A stretch of DNA of 50,086 nt from an uncultured Desulfobulbaceae bacterium (GTDB taxonomy: Bacteria; Desulfobacterota; Desulfobulbia; Desulfobulbales; BM004), in assembly GCA_947259115.1 (NCBI GenBank), contig CAMYKS010000019.1:1-50086 (forward strand). Reading direction: 5' to 3'. The position numbers were made by a program, and so were the translations under genes. The notes beneath the pieces were generated by a model. It was not told the DNA's origin, ran no database searches, and saw nothing but the letters and a program-made list of their open reading frames with translations. Below, piece by piece: positions 8,218-18,059 of this stretch; the first letter of the stretch is position 1, and every line of letters begins with the position of its first letter.

Positions 8218-9510
8218 TTAACTCTTTTCAAGAAAATGCACACAGTTTCTTCCCCTTGCCTTGGCTTTGTAAAGGGCAGCATCGACACGGTTGATGAGGC
8301 TGTTTTCATTCTCATTGCCAGTTAATTGAGCGACGCCTAGGCTGACAGTCAATGTAACCGTTGTCTCATTTTTCACGGGAAACCTGCTTTCTGCAATTTT
8401 TTTGCGTAATCTTTCGGCAATCTCCACGCCTTTTTGAAGCGTTGTGCTCGGAAGAATAAGAAGAAATTCTTCTCCTCCGTAGCGGCAGAAAATATCATAA
8501 TCACGCAGGACCGGTATAAGAGTATCAGGCAGAACCTGCAATACCTTGTCACCGGCAAGATGCCCGTATGTATCATTTACAGTTTTAAAATGATCAATAT
8601 CAAGAATAATTGCGGTCAATGGCTGCAGGTTCCTGCTGCTTTTGGAAATCTCCTCCTGAAATCTGCGAAAGCCCTCTCTTCTGTTAAGCAGACCGGTGAG
8701 AAAATCACGTGTCGCCATCTCATATAAACGTTTTTCAGCGTTTTGCAGTTCCCTTATAAGTTGATTCGAAATTAACAGAATGATCCCGGTAAGTGTTATG
8801 AGCAGGGTCAGGGCAAAAACAACAATATAAATCTTGCTGGTCCTGATCTGGGCGATTATATCTGAGGCCGGCAAGGAAACGCTGATGCCGCCGCGTATAT
8901 CACCCACCTTATACCCTTGAGCCGCATGGCACTGCAAACAGGATTCCTTCACAAGCAGTGGAATGATATAGCGAAACACAGATTCATCCCCCCTGGTGTC
9001 AAGCTGAAAGACTTCTTTTGTGTTCAGGGTTTCAAACTCCGTCAGAGCCTGTGTTTCAAACTCATCCGGACTATTCTGCGGATTAATGGGTTTAAGGCTT
9101 GTTATATGAAAGGAGAATATCCTTTCTTCGCGGGCCATTTCAGAAATTTCGCGCGTGGCCATGGCAGGATTTTTCAGGAAATAAACCTCCTGGTCCGCAT
9201 CAATAATTTTTGCCTTAACAGTGGGGATATCCTTGAGATAAGGATTTTCGCTCACGCCGGGTTGCTTTTTAACATATACACCGCCATGAGCGGCAATCCA
9301 GCCGCGGATGAGGGTAATCTCCTTGGAATAGGCGCGGGCTTGTTTCAGAAGCTGTTCTTTGATAAGAAAATTGGCCCGGGAATTGAAGCCCCAAAAAACA
9401 CCAATAAGGGTCAAACAGAAAATAACGGATATAATCGTCAGGTACTTTTTGATATAGCGCTGACCCGGAGAAGTCGGCTGATCTGGTCCAACCATAGTAC
9501 TCTGCATCAT
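8218..9510 (-). CDS. membrane diguanylate cyclase with periplasmic c-type haem sensor domain
   Basis: The 430-aa protein has TM1 at about 23-43, a periplasmic domain (about 50-222), TM2 at about 226-248, and a cytoplasmic GGDEF domain (about 260-428). The periplasmic part resembles the Tll0287-like/DUF3365 fold and has a CLQCH haem c motif at 191-195. The cyclase has the full active site GGEEF at 345-349 and I-site RDYD at 336-339. It probably couples periplasmic redox state or a gas ligand to c-di-GMP synthesis. Its ATG overlaps the stop of the upstream YkgJ gene (ATGA), indicating translational coupling. Confidence 0.87.
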   Translation of the reverse strand: MMQSTMVGPDQPTSPGQRYIKKYLTIISVIFCLTLIGVFWGFNSRANFLIKEQLLKQARAYSKEITLIRGWIAAHGGVYVKKQPGVSENPYLKDIPTVKAKIIDADQEVYFLKNPAMATREISEMAREERIFSFHITSLKPINPQNSPDEFETQALTEFETLNTKEVFQLDTRGDESVFRYIIPLLVKESCLQCHAAQGYKVGDIRGGISVSLPASDIIAQIRTSKIYIVVFALTLLITLTGIILLISNQLIRELQNAEKRLYEMATRDFLTGLLNRREGFRRFQEEISKSSRNLQPLTAIILDIDHFKTVNDTYGHLAGDKVLQVLPDTLIPVLRDYDIFCRYGGEEFLLILPSTTLQKGVEIAERLRKKIAESRFPVKNETTVTLTVSLGVAQLTGNENENSLINRVDAALYKAKARGRNCVHFLEKS

Positions 9511-10208
9511 AGGCCGCCCAACCGTGCAGCTGGTAGAGAGGGGTCTATTGCAAGGCTGCAGATACCGTTTTCTTCACGGGTCGCCAAGCCGAATTGCTGT
9601 AAAATTTTGAAAAGGGGGCGGCCAAAGAAAAAAAGTTCGAGATCCAGGCTGAAGCGGTATTTAGCATAAGCCTGTGTACGAATTGCCAGATCACTGTTTA
9701 CCAAGTCTGTAAGGAAATTTTGGGCCTGTTGTTCAGAGTTTTCCTGCCTGACTTCAGAAAGCAGGGAGCCCAGGTTTTTCAGGGAGCATTTTTCTTCGTG
9801 CCTTTCTATAAATTGCAGGAGCGGGTCGTGTGGTCCAATAATATCAGTGCGGCATAAGAGGTTTCTGCCCGCCACTTTTTCAAGCGCGGCAGTGTCCCAG
9901 CATTTAAGCAGGGAACATTCAAGGGGTCGCTGTTTGTATATGGTGCAGGATGCTTCCTGTTCATCAAAGAAAAAACAGGTCCATTCACTCCCTTTGCCTT
10001 TCATTTTTATTACTTCAGTTTGCGATGCTTCAGGCATCTCAGCGCCCAGGGAAAAGATCGGTTCTCCTTTTCTGATGGTAATGAGATGCTCAAGCTGCAA
10101 ATGGTTGTTTTGCACAAGCCATCTGTCCTCATAATGCAGGGCAGGGCCGCCTTTCAGGCAGCAGGTCCCGCAGCGGTCACATTCTGTTTTTTGTTTATTC
10201 TCTGTCAT
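9507..10208 (-). CDS. YkgJ family cysteine-cluster protein
   Basis: The 233-aa protein has the cluster CDRCGTCC near residues 10-17 and CTIYKQRPLECSLLKCW near 87-103, typical of the YkgJ (zinc- or iron-chelating) domain family, whose molecular role is unsettled. The C-terminal half is not recognised. It ends in a 4-base overlap with the haem-binding diguanylate cyclase, so the two are likely made together. The pairing suggests a metal- or redox-linked role, but that is inference. Confidence 0.8.
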   Translation of the reverse strand: MTENKQKTECDRCGTCCLKGGPALHYEDRWLVQNNHLQLEHLITIRKGEPIFSLGAEMPEASQTEVIKMKGKGSEWTCFFFDEQEASCTIYKQRPLECSLLKCWDTAALEKVAGRNLLCRTDIIGPHDPLLQFIERHEEKCSLKNLGSLLSEVRQENSEQQAQNFLTDLVNSDLAIRTQAYAKYRFSLDLELFFFGRPLFKILQQFGLATREENGICSLAIDPSLPAARLGGL

Positions 10209-10231
10209 TTATTGAATGCGTGATTATAAAA

Positions 10232-11050
10232 TTACAGCTCTGCACTGCAGTATTTACAAAAAACAGCGTCATTATCATGTCCTTCGGCACTGCAGTTCCT
10301 GCATGATTTCGTTGCCCTCCTGCCGGAAATATGGGAGAGCTCAACGGTTACAATACCGGTGGGAACAGCAATAATGCTGTAGCCAAGAATCATGATACAT
10401 GCAGCCAGCACCTGCCCAATATTGGTCTGCGGTGATATATCGCCATACCCCACGGTGGTCAATGTCACTATGGCCCAGTAAACGGAACGGGGGATGCTGG
10501 TGAAGCCGTTCTGTTCTCCTTCAATAAGATACATCAGTGAGCCTAATATAATGACCAGAGTGAGAACAGCGAAGAGAAACACGGTTATTTTTTTGCTGCT
10601 GCCACGCATGGCTTTCATCAGGAGGCGGGCTTCACCCATATACTGTACTAATTTAAGAACTCTGAAGATTCTTAAAATTCTTAATATGCGTATGACAAGC
10701 AAATATTCACTGCCTGGGATCAATAAACTCACATAGGTGGGGATGATGGCCATGAGATCCACAATGCCAAAAAAACTTGTGGCATACAGCAGGGGACGAT
10801 CGACGCAGATAAGGCGTAAAACATATTCTATGCTGAAAACAATGGTAAAAAACCATTCAACGGTATTGAGAAAGACGCCGTATTTGGTGCTGATACTGCT
10901 GACACTGTCCAGCATTACAGCAACAACGCTGGCCAGGATGCTGGCAATGAGAAGAATATCAAACCATTTGCCGGCAGGGGTTTCTGCCTCAAAGATTACT
11001 GCATGCAGATTGTCCCGCCACGGGGCCCGAATTTTTGGAGCATTATTCAT
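10232..11050 (-). CDS. voltage-gated potassium channel family protein
   Basis: The 272-aa inner-membrane protein has six hydrophobic segments. S4 carries regularly spaced arginines (RILRILRIFRVLK, about 121-133) and the selectivity filter TTVGYGD is at 198-204, before the last TM helix. The C-terminus adds CRNC...CKYC, a small zinc ribbon. I start at the ATG overlapping the end of rpiB by 8 bases. The open frame extends 39 codons further but only as antisense-like low-quality sequence inside rpiB. No clear ribosome site exists, so translation is probably coupled to rpiB. Confidence 0.85.
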   Translation of the reverse strand: MNNAPKIRAPWRDNLHAVIFEAETPAGKWFDILLIASILASVVAVMLDSVSSISTKYGVFLNTVEWFFTIVFSIEYVLRLICVDRPLLYATSFFGIVDLMAIIPTYVSLLIPGSEYLLVIRILRILRIFRVLKLVQYMGEARLLMKAMRGSSKKITVFLFAVLTLVIILGSLMYLIEGEQNGFTSIPRSVYWAIVTLTTVGYGDISPQTNIGQVLAACIMILGYSIIAVPTGIVTVELSHISGRRATKSCRNCSAEGHDNDAVFCKYCSAEL

Positions 11051-11507
11051 GGTGCAGAGGTTTTTCCAAGGCAACAATCTTTTCCAGGCGGCGCTTATGT
11101 CTCGCAGCGCCGCTGAATGTGGCCCCGAGAAAGGAGTTGACCAATTCAACTGCCAACGCCGGCCCAATTACGCGGGCGCCCAGGCAGAGAATATTCATGT
11201 TGTCGTGCTCAACACCCTGGTGGGCAGAATAGGTGTCATGGCAGAGACAGGCACGGATACCCGCTATTTTGTTGGCAGCAACGCAGGCGCCCACACCACT
11301 GCCGCATAGTAATATGCCCCGCTGGGCCCTGCCGCTGGTCAGGGAATCGGCAACGGACTTCGCGTAATCTGGATAGTCCACAGGAGTTTCATCAAAGGTA
11401 CCCAGGTCGAGCACAGTATTACCTCCCGACTCGGTGGCCTCACTAACAGGTTTTTTAAGGGGAAAGCCCCCGTGGTCTGCACCCAAAGCAATAATCATAC
11501 GCAGCAT
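11043..11507 (-). CDS. rpiB: ribose 5-phosphate isomerase B
   Basis: The 154-aa RpiB/LacAB family enzyme interconverts ribose 5-phosphate and ribulose 5-phosphate in the non-oxidative pentose phosphate pathway. It has the N-terminal ADHGGFPLK, the phosphate-binding and catalytic segment CGSGVGACVAANK with the active-site Cys, and HDTYSA. The ATG shares one base with the transketolase stop (TAATG), a coupled arrangement. A second ATG three codons in (MIIALGADHG) is an alternative start. It forms one operon with tkt and the K+ channel. Confidence 0.93.
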   Translation of the reverse strand: MLRMIIALGADHGGFPLKKPVSEATESGGNTVLDLGTFDETPVDYPDYAKSVADSLTSGRAQRGILLCGSGVGACVAANKIAGIRACLCHDTYSAHQGVEHDNMNILCLGARVIGPALAVELVNSFLGATFSGAARHKRRLEKIVALEKPLHHE

Positions 11508-13519
11508 TACCTGTTAATAAGACCCTGCACCGCCTGAACCACAGATGCAGCGGTAATGCCGAAATTTGTGAACAGGTCATTTATGGGCGCCGAGGCACCA
11601 AAGTGATCAAGCCCGATAACTTTACCGTTCATGCCGACATATTTATGCCATCCCTGGGTGGAGCCGGCTTCAATGGCAACTCTGAGCGTGACATTTTCAG
11701 GCAGCACGGAGTCCCTGTATTCCTGCGTCTGGGCCTCAAAGAGTTTCCAGCTCGGTACAGAGATAACCCGCGCGGCAATGCCATCCTGTGCAAGTGTTTC
11801 CGAGGCTTCAAGGGCAAGTTTAACTTCAGAGCCGCTTGCCAGGATGAGGGCATCGGGTGTGCTGTCAACATCCTTGAGCACGTAGGCTCCCCGCTGTAAT
11901 AATTCTGCGGGTCCGAATTCAGTCCGGTCAAGGGTCGGCAGGGATTGTCTGGTAAGGGCCAGAACAGTCGGGCCTCTGTTGCTTTTAAGCGCATATTTCC
12001 AGGCTTCGGCTGTTTCGTTGGCATCTGCCGGCCGCAGAACGGTGAGGTTGGGCATGGCCCGCAGGGAAGCCAGATGCTCTATGGGCTGATGGGTCGGTCC
12101 GTCTTCTCCAAGGCCGATACTGTCATGGGTCAGGACATAAATGACGTGCTGCTTCATGAGGCAGGCAAGGCGTATGGCGGGACGCATATAGTCTGAAAAG
12201 ATCAGGAAGGTGCCGCCGTAAGGAATGAGGCCGCCGTGCAGAGCCATACCGTTGAGAACTGCAGTCATGCCGAATTCCCGCACACCGAAATGAATGTTGC
12301 GCTGGTCATAGGAATCCGGCTGAAAGCTCTCTTCATTGTCAATCAGCGTTTTATTGGAGGGAGCAAGGTCCGCCGACCCACCCATCAGGGCCGGTACATT
12401 TTTGGCAATGGCATTTAAAACGACTCCGGAGGTAACGCGAGTCGCCTTGCCCTTTGGATCAGCTGGGAAAACAGGAATATCACTGTCCCAGCCCGCAGGA
12501 AGTTCTCCTTTCAGTTGCTTTTCAAAACAGGCTCCTTCCTCCGGATACTCGTCCAGGTAGTTGCGAAAGGCGGATGTCCAAGATTGTTCACTCTCCAGAC
12601 CCTTGTCAACGGATTTTCTGAATTGGGCCAAGGCCTCTTCCGGAATATGAAACGTCGGTTCCAGGGGCCAGCCCAGGTTTTCTTTTGTCAGTTTTCTTTC
12701 CTCATCACCAAGGGGCTCACCATGGGCCTTGGCAGTGTCCTGGCGATTCGGGCTGCCGAAGCCGATTGATGTTCTTACAGCAATAAGGGAGGGGCGGCCT
12801 GTTTCATTTTGAGCTGACTCCAATGCATTTGCAATGGCTGCAAGGTCATTGCCGTCTGCAACCTGCTGCACATGCCAGCCATAGGCTTCAAAGCGCTGCA
12901 GACGGTTTTCGGTAAAGGCTATATCAGTTTTTCCTTCAATGGAAATATGGTTGTCATCATAGAGATAAATGAGTTTACCCAGTTCCAGGTGCCCGGCCAG
13001 AGAGGCTGCCTCATGTGATATCCCCTCCATAAGATCACCGTCACTTACAATGGAATAGGTGAAATGGTTGACAATATCATGTCCGTGCTTGTTATATTTT
13101 GCAGCCAAATGGCGCTCGGCTATGGCCATGCCGACACCGGTGGCAAAGCCCTGGCCGAGGGGACCGGTGGTGGTTTCAACCCCCGGGGTGTCTCCGTATT
13201 CAGGATGTCCCGGTGTTTTACTGCCCCACTGGCGAAAATCTTTAATTTCGTCGAGGGAGAGGTCATAACCTGTCAAATGGAGCAGGCTGTAGAGCAGCAT
13301 GGATCCATGCCCGGCGGACAACACAAAGCGGTCACGATCAGGCCAGCCTGGGTTTCTGGGACTGTGGCGCAGGAATTTTGTCCAGAGGACATAGGCCATG
13401 GGAGCTGCCCCCATGGGCAGGCCGGGATGACCGGAATTGGCCTGTTGAACGGCGTCAACAGAGAGAAAACGCATGGTATTTATACAGAGTTCGTCAAGGG
13501 GATTGTTTTGCGGGTTCAT
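11507..13519 (-). CDS. tkt: transketolase
   Basis: The 670-aa thiamine-diphosphate enzyme transfers two-carbon ketol units between sugar phosphates in the pentose phosphate and Calvin-type cycles. Seen are the N-terminal AGHGSM, GPLGQG, the TPP/Mg2+ motif GDGDLMEG, the central [16 protein letters not shown] with active-site His residues, and the C-terminal transketolase domain. Length fits the family. It is the first gene of the operon tkt-rpiB-channel. The aldolase at 3-4.2 kb is a pathway neighbour in a separate unit. Confidence 0.96.
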   Translation of the reverse strand: MNPQNNPLDELCINTMRFLSVDAVQQANSGHPGLPMGAAPMAYVLWTKFLRHSPRNPGWPDRDRFVLSAGHGSMLLYSLLHLTGYDLSLDEIKDFRQWGSKTPGHPEYGDTPGVETTTGPLGQGFATGVGMAIAERHLAAKYNKHGHDIVNHFTYSIVSDGDLMEGISHEAASLAGHLELGKLIYLYDDNHISIEGKTDIAFTENRLQRFEAYGWHVQQVADGNDLAAIANALESAQNETGRPSLIAVRTSIGFGSPNRQDTAKAHGEPLGDEERKLTKENLGWPLEPTFHIPEEALAQFRKSVDKGLESEQSWTSAFRNYLDEYPEEGACFEKQLKGELPAGWDSDIPVFPADPKGKATRVTSGVVLNAIAKNVPALMGGSADLAPSNKTLIDNEESFQPDSYDQRNIHFGVREFGMTAVLNGMALHGGLIPYGGTFLIFSDYMRPAIRLACLMKQHVIYVLTHDSIGLGEDGPTHQPIEHLASLRAMPNLTVLRPADANETAEAWKYALKSNRGPTVLALTRQSLPTLDRTEFGPAELLQRGAYVLKDVDSTPDALILASGSEVKLALEASETLAQDGIAARVISVPSWKLFEAQTQEYRDSVLPENVTLRVAIEAGSTQGWHKYVGMNGKVIGLDHFGASAPINDLFTNFGITAASVVQAVQGLINR

Positions 13520-13616
13520 GTAAGTCGTCCTCGTAAGGGGAAAATTTATAAATAAAAGTAAAAAAATAATAACGGGATTTTGATTTGTATCGCATTACAA
13601 CATATTTCTCAAGGGT

Positions 13617-15341
13617 CTAATCCACCTTTCTGAGACTTGCCTTTGCCCTTTCAAGGTTTTCTAGAATTCTTGGGTCATGGGGCAGAATCTCCAGGGCCTT
13701 CTGGAAATGGACAATGGCAGCAGGGATTTTCCCCTGGTGTGCCAGGATATTTCCCAGATAGTAGTGAGCTTTCGGGTGATCCTGCTGCAGTTGCAGCGCT
13801 TGTTCGAAATGGTCAGCTGCTTCAAACATTATTCCCCGTCTGTAAAGGCTGAGCCCGAGATTGTAATGTGCCGGAGTAAAATCCGGATCAATTTCCAAAG
13901 CCTTCTTAAAATGAAATTCTGCCTCGGGCAGCCGCTGCATTTTAGCCAAGGTGATCCCGTATCCGATATGCGCAGTTTTGTAACCCGGTGCAATTTTCAG
14001 GGCGCTGTGAAAATGGTGCGCAGCATCTTCGAGTTTTCCCTGCTTCGAGAATAAATTTCCCAGGCCGGCATGGGCGACATAATTGTTTTCCGTGACCCTA
14101 AGGGCCCGGTTGATCAGGGTATAGGTGTCCTGCCAGTAGGAAATCTGCTGCCAACAGAGGATAGAATAGAAAAGTGCCAGTAGAAATACTACCATATGTG
14201 TAAATATTCTGTTGAGGCGTAAATGTGCCGCTATATCATGAAAAGCCCAGACACACGCCATGAACAGGCCGATCAGCGGGATATAAGTAAATCTGTCTGC
14301 CATGGCCTGGGGCCCCACCTGTATAAGGCCAATGACCGGTAAAAGGCTCACTATATACCAGAACCAGCCTGTAACAACATAAGGCATTGCTTTCCTGAAT
14401 TGAATAGCAAGCCATGTGATGCCCAGAAGCAGGAAGGCTGCTGCTAAAACCTTTGCTGCAGGAATTGACGAGGGGAATGGGTACAGCACGGCAAGATCAT
14501 AGGGGAAAAACATTTTGCCAATGTACGTCACGTAAGAGGTCAGAGCATTTGCTATCCTGAAGGTAACGGGATGTATAGCTTGTGAAACAACGGCACCGCC
14601 GGTTTTCTGGCTGTAGATTGTTATAATGCTGAAAAGGATTGCCAGCAGAAAAAAAGGGATTTTTTCCCTTATAAGAATAAGCGCAGAGGTAAAGTGTTCC
14701 TTATGGCTCTTAGCCTCTTTTTGAGTGACGTTGCTTCCGAAGGGCCAGTAATCCAGGAACAGGAGTAAAAAGGGAACGCTTACCAGCATTGCCTTTGACG
14801 ATAACCCAAGAAAAAAGAGCAGTAAAACAAGCCAATAGCGGATCAGTGACGGTTTTTGACAATAACGGTAATAACTCAGTAATGTGAGCATAAAAAAGAA
14901 GGTGCTCATGACATCCTTGCGCTCGGCGACCCAGGCCACGGATTCTATGTGCAGAGGATGGAGGGCAAAAAAGAATGCCGCGAACCAGCTTTTCCACACG
15001 GTGCCTGTTGTCAGGTAGAGGAACAGAAAAAGCAGGACGGCATTGACAGTATGCAACACCAGATTTGTGGCATGGAAACCCGCCGGATTCAGGCCATATA
15101 TTTCAAAATCAAGCATGAATGAGAGCCAGACCAGAGGCTGCCACAAACCGGCGTGCATTGTCGTCAAAGCCCATCGTATGGACGTAGGGGTGAGGCCGGC
15201 CTGTATATGGTAATTATCACTTACATAGGTTGAATCGTCGTAATCTATGAAATCATGAGAAAGTACCTGCCAGTATACTGCCAAAGTATATACTGCGAGC
15301 AGCAGGCATAATATGTATACCGCGGCAGAGCGCTCTTTCAT
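13617..15341 (-). CDS. TMTC-like polytopic membrane protein with C-terminal TPR repeats
   Basis: The 574-aa protein has about ten membrane helices (residues 10-410) followed by four or five tetratricopeptide repeats (about 420-565). An acidic DYDDSTYVSDN follows TM1 and HPLHIESVAWVAERKD follows later; these positions match GT-C glycosyltransferase/TMTC-type O-mannosyltransferase-like proteins, where early aspartates are catalytic. I infer a lipid-linked sugar transferase acting on periplasmic targets; the substrate is unknown. I prefer the ATG at 15341 (MKERSAAV) preceded by AGGGA; 15368 is possible. A second related gene lies at 26888-28684. Confidence 0.8.
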   Translation of the reverse strand: MKERSAAVYILCLLLAVYTLAVYWQVLSHDFIDYDDSTYVSDNYHIQAGLTPTSIRWALTTMHAGLWQPLVWLSFMLDFEIYGLNPAGFHATNLVLHTVNAVLLFLFLYLTTGTVWKSWFAAFFFALHPLHIESVAWVAERKDVMSTFFFMLTLLSYYRYCQKPSLIRYWLVLLLFFLGLSSKAMLVSVPFLLLFLDYWPFGSNVTQKEAKSHKEHFTSALILIREKIPFFLLAILFSIITIYSQKTGGAVVSQAIHPVTFRIANALTSYVTYIGKMFFPYDLAVLYPFPSSIPAAKVLAAAFLLLGITWLAIQFRKAMPYVVTGWFWYIVSLLPVIGLIQVGPQAMADRFTYIPLIGLFMACVWAFHDIAAHLRLNRIFTHMVVFLLALFYSILCWQQISYWQDTYTLINRALRVTENNYVAHAGLGNLFSKQGKLEDAAHHFHSALKIAPGYKTAHIGYGITLAKMQRLPEAEFHFKKALEIDPDFTPAHYNLGLSLYRRGIMFEAADHFEQALQLQQDHPKAHYYLGNILAHQGKIPAAIVHFQKALEILPHDPRILENLERAKASLRKVD

Positions 15342-15419
15342 TGTCCCTGGTGGTGTAGTGGCGTACATGAATGCGCTGCTATAAAGAGTCTGTTTTCACT
15401 GAAATGTGTCCCGGGAATA

Positions 15420-17498
15420 TTATGTATTCTGCAGAAACTCCTTTAACTGCACTGGATCGGTGGTGGGGGATTTACAGCTGTAATTCCGGCAGACGTAGGC
15501 TGTTGCCCTGTTATCAAGAGCCTTATAACTAGCTGTGAACGGGGCAAGTTTTTCAAGTGTCCCGGCTTTATCGGTATTGTCCTTTACAAGTGCAACAACA
15601 GCAGGTGAAAAAGTTTTGTTGAGGATGGAAATCATCTCCCTGGTATCCGGAGCCCCGGGGTCTCCTACGATCACAACTTCGGTTGTCGGAGTAAGTGAGT
15701 AATGCAGGCCGGCGAGAAATTGCGTATAAGCGCTGGGGACTTCTCGCAGGGAGTCGGAAAAAGCCTGGACAAGAAGCCCGGCTTTAAGGCCAAGTTCGGG
15801 ATTCGCAGTAATCCGGTCCAGGCGCAGAAGGTTGTGCAAGGCAATAGAGTTGCCGGATGGAAGGGCCCCGTCATAAATTTCCTTGGGCCTGACAAGCAGG
15901 GATTCTCCATCCTTCGGGGTGAGAAAGAATCCTCCAGCCTTATCATCCCAGAAAAGCTCCAGCATGCGTTCGTTTAACAGTATGGCATTACTCAGGATTT
16001 CGGTGTCAAAATTTGCTCTATAGAGTTCGAGCAGTCCCCAGACAACATAGGCATAATCGCAAAGCATACCAACCACAGCCAACTCGCCGTCACGATAACG
16101 GTGCATGAGTCGATCCGAGACGCGCATGCCTGATAAAACAAAATGCGCTCCTGTTGCAGCTGCCTGCAGATATGTTTCATTATCAAAGATTCTCGCGCCC
16201 ATGGCTAAAGCGCCGATCATTAATCCGTTCCAGTCCGTAAGGATTTTGTCATCCTTATGGGGATGGATTCTTTTTTCCCTGTGATCAAACAATCTCTTTC
16301 TAATTGTTTCATGTTTTATAAGAATATTTCCTGACTCTTGAGTGGAGCCGGCAGCCGGGGTAGGAAGTGGTTTTTCGAGATGAAAAATATTTTGACCTGT
16401 ATGGGCCCCGGTTGCTTCATCATGAAAATTACCTTCAGATTTTAAGTTATATAAATCCTGGATAAATGCAGCATCATCGGGAGCCAGGATTTCTTGCAGC
16501 TCTTTAAGGCTCCAGACATAAAATTTTCCTTCAACGCCTTCACTGTCGGCATCTTCAGCCGAATAAAAACCACCCTCAACTGCTCTCATGTCCCGTAACA
16601 CATAGGTGAATATTTCATGAACCGTCTGTTCGAACAGGGGATTAGCGTTAACCTGGCAGGCTTCCAGATAGGCTATAGCCAGCAGGGCCTGATCATAGAG
16701 CATTTTCTCAAAATGGGGCAGCAACCACTTGTCATCAGTGGAGTAACGGTGAAATCCAAAACCGACCTGATCGAACATACCGCCAAGTCTCATGGCAGTG
16801 AGAGTGTGTTCCACCATGGCAAGTGCCTGCTCATTGCCCGTCATTTTCCAGTATCGTAAGAGAAAAGAAAAATTATGCGGGGTGGGGAACTTGGGAGCCT
16901 TGCTGAAGCCTGCGTGAACACGATCGTAGCGCCCCGCCAGTTCTTTAAACGCCTTATGCAGGATCTCCCGGTCAAGATCTGGGCCTGCTGTGGACGTATT
17001 CTGCTGCTGCAGGATTTCAAGGATTTTGTCGGTGGACTGCAGTACTTCATCACGTCTGGTATGCCAGATATCCCGCAGGCGGGGGATCATGTCCAGCATG
17101 CCTATGCGTCCGTGCTGGGTGTGCTTGGCAAAATAGGTTCCGGCATGAAAAGGTTTTTTGTCTGGTGTCATGATAATGGTCAACGGCCAGCCGCCGCCGC
17201 CGGTCATCATGGAGCACACGGTCATATAAATAGTGTCAATATCAGGCCGTTCCTCACGGTCCACCTTAATACAGATAAAGGTTTCATTCAGTAGTCTGGC
17301 GACCTCTTCATCTTCAAAGGATTCCCGCTCCATGACATGGCACCAGTGACAGGTGGAATAGCCGATGGATAAGAATATCGGCTTGTCTTCGTTGGCAGCC
17401 CTTTCGAACGCTTCATCAGACCAGGGATACCAGTCCACAGGGTTTTGCGCATGCTGCAGGAGATAAGGACTTTTTTCATTTGCAAGTCTGTTGGTCAT
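15420..17498 (-). CDS. thioredoxin-fold protein of the DUF255/YyaL (SSP411) family
   Basis: The 692-aa protein has an N-terminal thioredoxin-like domain ([24 protein letters not shown] and the CHWCHVME active-site-like CxxC at about 51-54), then a six-hairpin (alpha/alpha)6-like region with [13 protein letters not shown] and [10 protein letters not shown]. It matches the conserved YyaL/spermatogenesis-associated protein 20 family at full length. The family is widespread but its biochemical role is not established. No signal peptide is visible, so it is probably cytoplasmic. It looks monocistronic. Confidence 0.9.
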   Translation of the reverse strand: MTNRLANEKSPYLLQHAQNPVDWYPWSDEAFERAANEDKPIFLSIGYSTCHWCHVMERESFEDEEVARLLNETFICIKVDREERPDIDTIYMTVCSMMTGGGGWPLTIIMTPDKKPFHAGTYFAKHTQHGRIGMLDMIPRLRDIWHTRRDEVLQSTDKILEILQQQNTSTAGPDLDREILHKAFKELAGRYDRVHAGFSKAPKFPTPHNFSFLLRYWKMTGNEQALAMVEHTLTAMRLGGMFDQVGFGFHRYSTDDKWLLPHFEKMLYDQALLAIAYLEACQVNANPLFEQTVHEIFTYVLRDMRAVEGGFYSAEDADSEGVEGKFYVWSLKELQEILAPDDAAFIQDLYNLKSEGNFHDEATGAHTGQNIFHLEKPLPTPAAGSTQESGNILIKHETIRKRLFDHREKRIHPHKDDKILTDWNGLMIGALAMGARIFDNETYLQAAATGAHFVLSGMRVSDRLMHRYRDGELAVVGMLCDYAYVVWGLLELYRANFDTEILSNAILLNERMLELFWDDKAGGFFLTPKDGESLLVRPKEIYDGALPSGNSIALHNLLRLDRITANPELGLKAGLLVQAFSDSLREVPSAYTQFLAGLHYSLTPTTEVVIVGDPGAPDTREMISILNKTFSPAVVALVKDNTDKAGTLEKLAPFTASYKALDNRATAYVCRNYSCKSPTTDPVQLKEFLQNT

Positions 17499-17679
17499 GA
17501 TAAATGTATGGGGTTGAAGAGATAGTGGAATGTCTCAGCTGGGAAACTTTTTATTAACGTGTTACGTTTTTTTCATACTGTTCAAAATGGAGGCAAATTA
17601 CAACCAATTTTCTCAATATTCGTGAAAGAAACATTTTTTAATACTCTTGGGTGAGGACCATGATAACGTTTATGAATCC

Positions 17680-17707
17680 TTGACTTTGCAGGGGCAAGAC
17701 CTACTAT
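17680..17707 (+). promoter_or_regulatory. candidate sigma-70 promoter for the small lipoprotein gene
   Basis: TTGACT (17680-17685) is separated by 16 bases from TACTAT (17702-17707), about 75 bases before the lipoprotein start. The 17499-17680 stretch upstream is AT-rich and also holds the divergent promoter of the DUF255 gene. Confidence 0.45.
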
Positions 17708-17781
17708 ATTATTTATAAGGATTCATAATTCTATTGGGCAGTCTTCCTAAAGACAGAGAAGACATAAAGGAGGATATGGCG

Positions 17782-18018
17782 ATGAAGGAAATTGTTTTAA
17801 AAACAGCAAAAATTGTTGCAGTGCTAAGTATAGTAGGTTTGATTCTCGCTGGTTGTGGCGCCAAAACAGGCGGGACAGCCGCACAGGTTGACAGGTCAGA
17901 CTGGGAATGGGTGCCGCGTGTCTGGGTTGAGGATAATTCATTTGCCGGCAGGCAATACCAGAGGTGCATATTTGATGAAAGAACCTTCGGATACCTGTGT
18001 CCGCCTGGTACCAGATAG
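17782..18018 (+). CDS. small lipoprotein of unknown function
   Basis: The 78-aa protein has a lipoprotein signal peptide ending in the lipobox LAGC (Cys at about 24). The mature part is short and acidic-aromatic (DWEWVPRVWVED) with two later cysteines that could form a disulfide. I choose the ATG at 17782 because AGGAGG lies eight bases before it; an ATG six bases upstream is too close. It is an isolated plus-strand gene between minus-strand genes, with its own candidate promoter. I do not recognise a family. Confidence 0.75.
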   Translation: MKEIVLKTAKIVAVLSIVGLILAGCGAKTGGTAAQVDRSDWEWVPRVWVEDNSFAGRQYQRCIFDERTFGYLCPPGTR

Positions 18019-18059
18019 GGCAGCAGAATAGGAGATCTTCTCGATTTTGTGGTTTGGGA

